Assembly: GCA_900299205.1 (NCBI GenBank)
Contig: OMIW01000092.1
Span: 1 to 7,777 of the forward strand
Origin: Pseudomonadota bacterium
GTDB taxonomy: Bacteria; Bdellovibrionota_C; UBA2361; OMIW01
Reading direction: 5' to 3'
DNA: 7,777 bases
Under the pieces are notes generated by a model. That model searched no databases and was not told the DNA's origin. It saw only the letters and a program-made list of their open reading frames with translations. Below, one piece after another: positions 6,107-7,777 of the stretch. Numbering within the stretch: the first letter of the stretch is position 1; each line of letters starts with the position of its first letter. Made by a program: the position numbers and the translations under genes.

Positions 6107-7564
6107 TTAATTTCGGAGCGGGGTAACTCCCCTGGCATCTACTTTAAAGATGATGCCTCCATCAAAGGTGTCAACCCCCTGAGTACTAAAGCTGGGAAGA
6201 GTGCTCAGGAGAGCGGGGTCGGCGTCCGTATCTATCAAAAACCGGCCGCCCCCTTCGTTCTTTACTATCAAGGTAAAGGGGGGGTATAACCCTTCGGCCA
6301 CGCAGGCAGAAGCCACCTTCGCCCAACTACTAAGGTACTCGAGCGGGCCTTCAGAGAGTCCCGTAACTCGGTTCGTGGGTAGACCAGGGTAATAATACGC
6401 TTCACCGTCTCGTGTCCCGACGTTTATTCGCCATCCCTCCTCCGTCACGCTTTCGACATGTCCCTTAAGACTCCAAGGACCGCGCTCTGACTCAACAACC
6501 GCTGACAGAAAATCCTTGGCATGAGGGGAGAGTCTTTTATTTCCAGCAACGGATGAGTTTAAGAAATCCTCGGGAGGTTGCGGAAGTCGGTAATACGATT
6601 CGCCGCATTGATGAGCGACGGTGATCTTTCCGGTTGAATCCTCCCTCACGCTTTTGACATGCCCCTGAAGGCTCCAAGGACCCTGCTCTGACCCAACAAG
6701 CTCTGACAAAAATTTCTTTGATTGAGCTGAGAGTCCGTCATTTTCAGCAACGAATGAGCTTAAGAAATCCTCGGGAGATTGGGGAAGTCGGTAATACGCT
6801 TCGCCGCATTGATGAGCGACGGTGATTTTTCCGGTGGAATCCTCTCTGACACGTTGAACGTGATTTGGAACTACCCACGGTCCTCGCTCTCGAGTCGCCA
6901 TGTCATTCATAAAGCTCTTCGACTCGGGCGAAAGGGAGCTGTTTGAGTCGATATGATCCCGACAGAATTGCTTGGCGTGGCGGAGTTCATCTTCGCTAAG
7001 AATGCGCGGCGAACGAATGGCCTTTGCCAGATTTATCATGCCATGGCTGTCGTAAATTTGAGCAAGATCCGTTATTGCCGTAGCATCCATATCCCGCAAC
7101 GTTGTCTTGGAGGCTATGTAATAACTCTCGAGGAATGCACGTGCTTTTCGTGCATCGCCATGGCAATTGGCGGCAAGAATCTCCTTCAGTTCAGAGGCGG
7201 AAGGAAGATCAACTTTAAGGGAGGGGAAGCTGGGCTGGTCCGCCGAGGAGTTGGTGTCAATATTAGCGTCTTGACTTTGTTTGGTCCCGGAGTTCAACTC
7301 AGACGGGATTGGACGGGATTGGACGGGATTGCATAAATTCTCCGAATCAACAGAACCTTTTCGGGATATGGGCCCAACCGACGCCGGTGCAACTTTAAAA
7401 CGCAAAAATGTCCAAATTTCCTCACAGCCCCCCTTCGTTGCCGATCTGACCCTGAGAGATGGAGGTAGGGCTAGCGAAATGGTGGTGGGCCATCGAAAGA
7501 GTGGGGTGCAGGAGAAAAGGATCCCTGAGTGCGCGCGCCTCCAGTCCGCATGAAGCGCCATCAC
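6107..7564 (-). CDS. Unrecognised protein with three 67-residue tandem repeats; start uncertain, possibly frame-switched
   Basis: The maximal open frame is 485 codons; I do not recognise the family. Residues 211-277, 278-344 and 345-399 (last one shortened) are repeats with the consensus LS..SK.FL, GPWSL.GHV.SVREDSTGKI and QCGE.YYRLP. Before them, about 122-188 is a helical, charged domain (ELKEILAANCHGDARKARAF). After them comes an approximately 85-residue tail with no clear motif. No signal peptide or membrane segment is seen, so it is probably cytosolic. The first 32 codons lie inside the dispersed repeat and are unlikely to be native. The best start is ATG 7334, with GGAG 5 bases upstream, but it is out of frame in this sequence because of three 10-bp repeats. 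With two copies it would give a 405-residue protein. Other in-frame starts (ATG 7564, TTG 7405, TTG 7297) lack a well-placed ribosome binding site. The long intact frame argues that the protein is, or recently was, made. Confidence 0.6.
   Translation of the reverse strand: MMALHADWRRAHSGILFSCTPLFRWPTTISLALPPSLRVRSATKGGCEEIWTFLRFKVAPASVGPISRKGSVDSENLCNPVQSRPIPSELNSGTKQSQDANIDTNSSADQPSFPSLKVDLPSASELKEILAANCHGDARKARAFLESYYIASKTTLRDMDATAITDLAQIYDSHGMINLAKAIRSPRILSEDELRHAKQFCRDHIDSNSSLSPESKSFMNDMATRERGPWVVPNHVQRVREDSTGKITVAHQCGEAYYRLPQSPEDFLSSFVAENDGLSAQSKKFLSELVGSEQGPWSLQGHVKSVREDSTGKITVAHQCGESYYRLPQPPEDFLNSSVAGNKRLSPHAKDFLSAVVESERGPWSLKGHVESVTEEGWRINVGTRDGEAYYYPGLPTNRVTGLSEGPLEYLSSWAKVASACVAEGLYPPFTLIVKNEGGGRFLIDTDADPALLSTLPSFSTQGVDTFDGGIIFKVDARGVTPLRN
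6368..6934 (-). repeat. Three intragenic tandem repeats, 201-bp unit
   Basis: Unit 1 is 6934-6734, unit 2 is 6733-6533 and unit 3 is 6532-6368 (shortened and most diverged). Units 1 and 2 are nearly identical in one part: over about 82 bases (near 6769 and 6568) I count 7 differences, against clearly lower similarity elsewhere. That suggests recent duplication or gene conversion. The unit is a multiple of three, so copy number can change without breaking the frame. Confidence 0.85.
7299..7343 (-). promoter_or_regulatory. Ribosome binding site and out-of-frame ATG before the 10-bp repeats
   Basis: GGAG (7343-7340), five bases, then ATG (7334-7332): the best translation start near this gene. 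The frame reads 11 codons through the 10-bp repeats and ends at TGA (7301-7299). Removing one 10-base copy would fuse this ATG to the long frame. Confidence 0.55.
7301..7330. repeat. Three tandem 10-bp repeats
   Basis: GGACGGGATT occurs at 7321-7330 and 7311-7320, and as AGACGGGATT at 7301-7310. Ten is not a multiple of three, so each gain or loss of a copy shifts the reading frame. It lies just inside the likely start of the unrecognised repeat protein. Confidence 0.9.
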
Positions 7565-7632
7565 CCCTCGAGCAAATCCGGGCCGAAGGTCCGCGCACGT
7601 GCGCCCATGAAGCGTACATCCCCGACTGGTGC
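7468..7632 (+). repeat. Dispersed repeat block, long copy (165 bp)
   Basis: This is the second copy of the block at 4748-4842, with 41 identical bases at 7468-7508 and then strong similarity to GACTGGTGC near 7632. It carries 70 extra bases (about 7530-7599). Within it CATGAAGCG occurs at 7549 and again at 7606, and the sequence after both is similar, so part of the block is an imperfect 57-base duplication. It overlaps the 5' end of the long minus-strand frame ending at 6107. Confidence 0.8.
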
Positions 7633-7663
7633 AAGATCAGTCCGTAGCCCCCTTCATTCCCCG

Positions 7664-7738
7664 ACCCTCTTCAGCTAAGACGTGTAGTGGCCTCCCGCCC
7701 AAGTACTGCGGCTGAAAGAGGGTTAGCTTTTATTCGGT
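7664..7738 (+). repeat. 60-bp hairpin repeat with conserved tail, complete copy B
   Basis: The palindrome (7664-7723) is the same length as copy A with no gaps and 11 substitutions. Several substitutions keep pairing, for example T-G becoming T-A in the outer stem and a new T-A pair in the inner stem. The tail TAGCTTTTATTCGGT (7724-7738) differs from copy A by one extra T. It lies 32 bases after the dispersed block. Confidence 0.75.
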
Positions 7739-7749
7739 TTTACCCCCCC

Positions 7750-7777
7750 ACCCTCTTTTGCTTAGAGGCGTAGAGAC
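7750..7777 (+). repeat. 60-bp hairpin repeat, copy C, cut by window end
   Basis: The left 28 bases match copy A at 24 positions, including TTAGAGGCGTAGAG. It begins 86 bases after copy B, so at least two copies stand in tandem and the array may continue outside the window. The stretch 7565-7777 holds no gene I can support. Confidence 0.6.

Noticed and set aside
6953-7336. A 127-codon plus-strand frame.
   Set aside because: It is antisense to the N-terminal domain of the repeat protein and has no recognisable motif; its end runs into the 10-bp repeats.
7664-7777. A CRISPR array formed by hairpin copies B and C.
   Set aside because: The repeats are 60 bases with 11 substitutions between copies, the interval is only about 26 bases including a conserved tail, and no cas gene is near.

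Overview
The window looks like a bacterial chromosome of middling GC content, probably a Gram-negative. The hints are a two-gene unit of an ECF sigma factor and a membrane-anchored YfbK-like von Willebrand A protein, and a promoter upstream of it that resembles the RpoE consensus. I cannot name the genus. The left end (1-1719) looks like chromosomal backbone. From about 1720 rightward the window looks accessory: single unrelated genes in mixed orientations, each with its own regulatory DNA, separated by structured repeats.

Layout. The first 1070 bases are the N-terminal part of a minus-strand YfbK-like protein that runs off the window start. It lies 10 bases downstream of an ECF sigma factor gene (1081-1665, minus) and almost certainly shares its transcript. 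A divergent intergenic region (about 1720-1923) carries the sigma promoter and, facing the other way, a large inverted repeat just before an ATPase/nuclease-like DUF4143 gene (1924-3126, plus). This gene converges on an AlbA_2 (Schlafen-like) / winged-helix regulator gene (3236-4618, minus). In front of that regulator are a 14-bp palindrome and three 8-bp direct repeats, a likely operator. A gene-free stretch of about 350 bases (4619-4969) holds the first copy of a dispersed repeat. A GNAT acetyltransferase gene follows (4970-5827, plus), then a structure-rich intergenic region with a 60-bp imperfect palindrome. The last gene (minus, ending at 6107) encodes an unrecognised protein with three 67-residue internal repeats. 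The right end (7468-7777) holds the second copy of the dispersed repeat and two more copies of the palindrome.

Two observations stand out. First, the unrecognised repeat protein has a good ribosome binding site and ATG at 7334, directly before three tandem 10-bp repeats. With three copies the ATG frame stops after 11 codons. With two copies it would read straight into the protein. That is the architecture of an ON/OFF slipped-strand switch, or of a recently broken gene. Second, two repeat modules (a 60-bp hairpin with a conserved tail, and a 95/165-bp block with 41 identical bases) recur together around the accessory genes. They look like a modular non-coding repeat family.

The sigma/YfbK pair probably forms one signalling unit, with the sigma factor driving its own transcription. 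The other genes show no operon links to one another.
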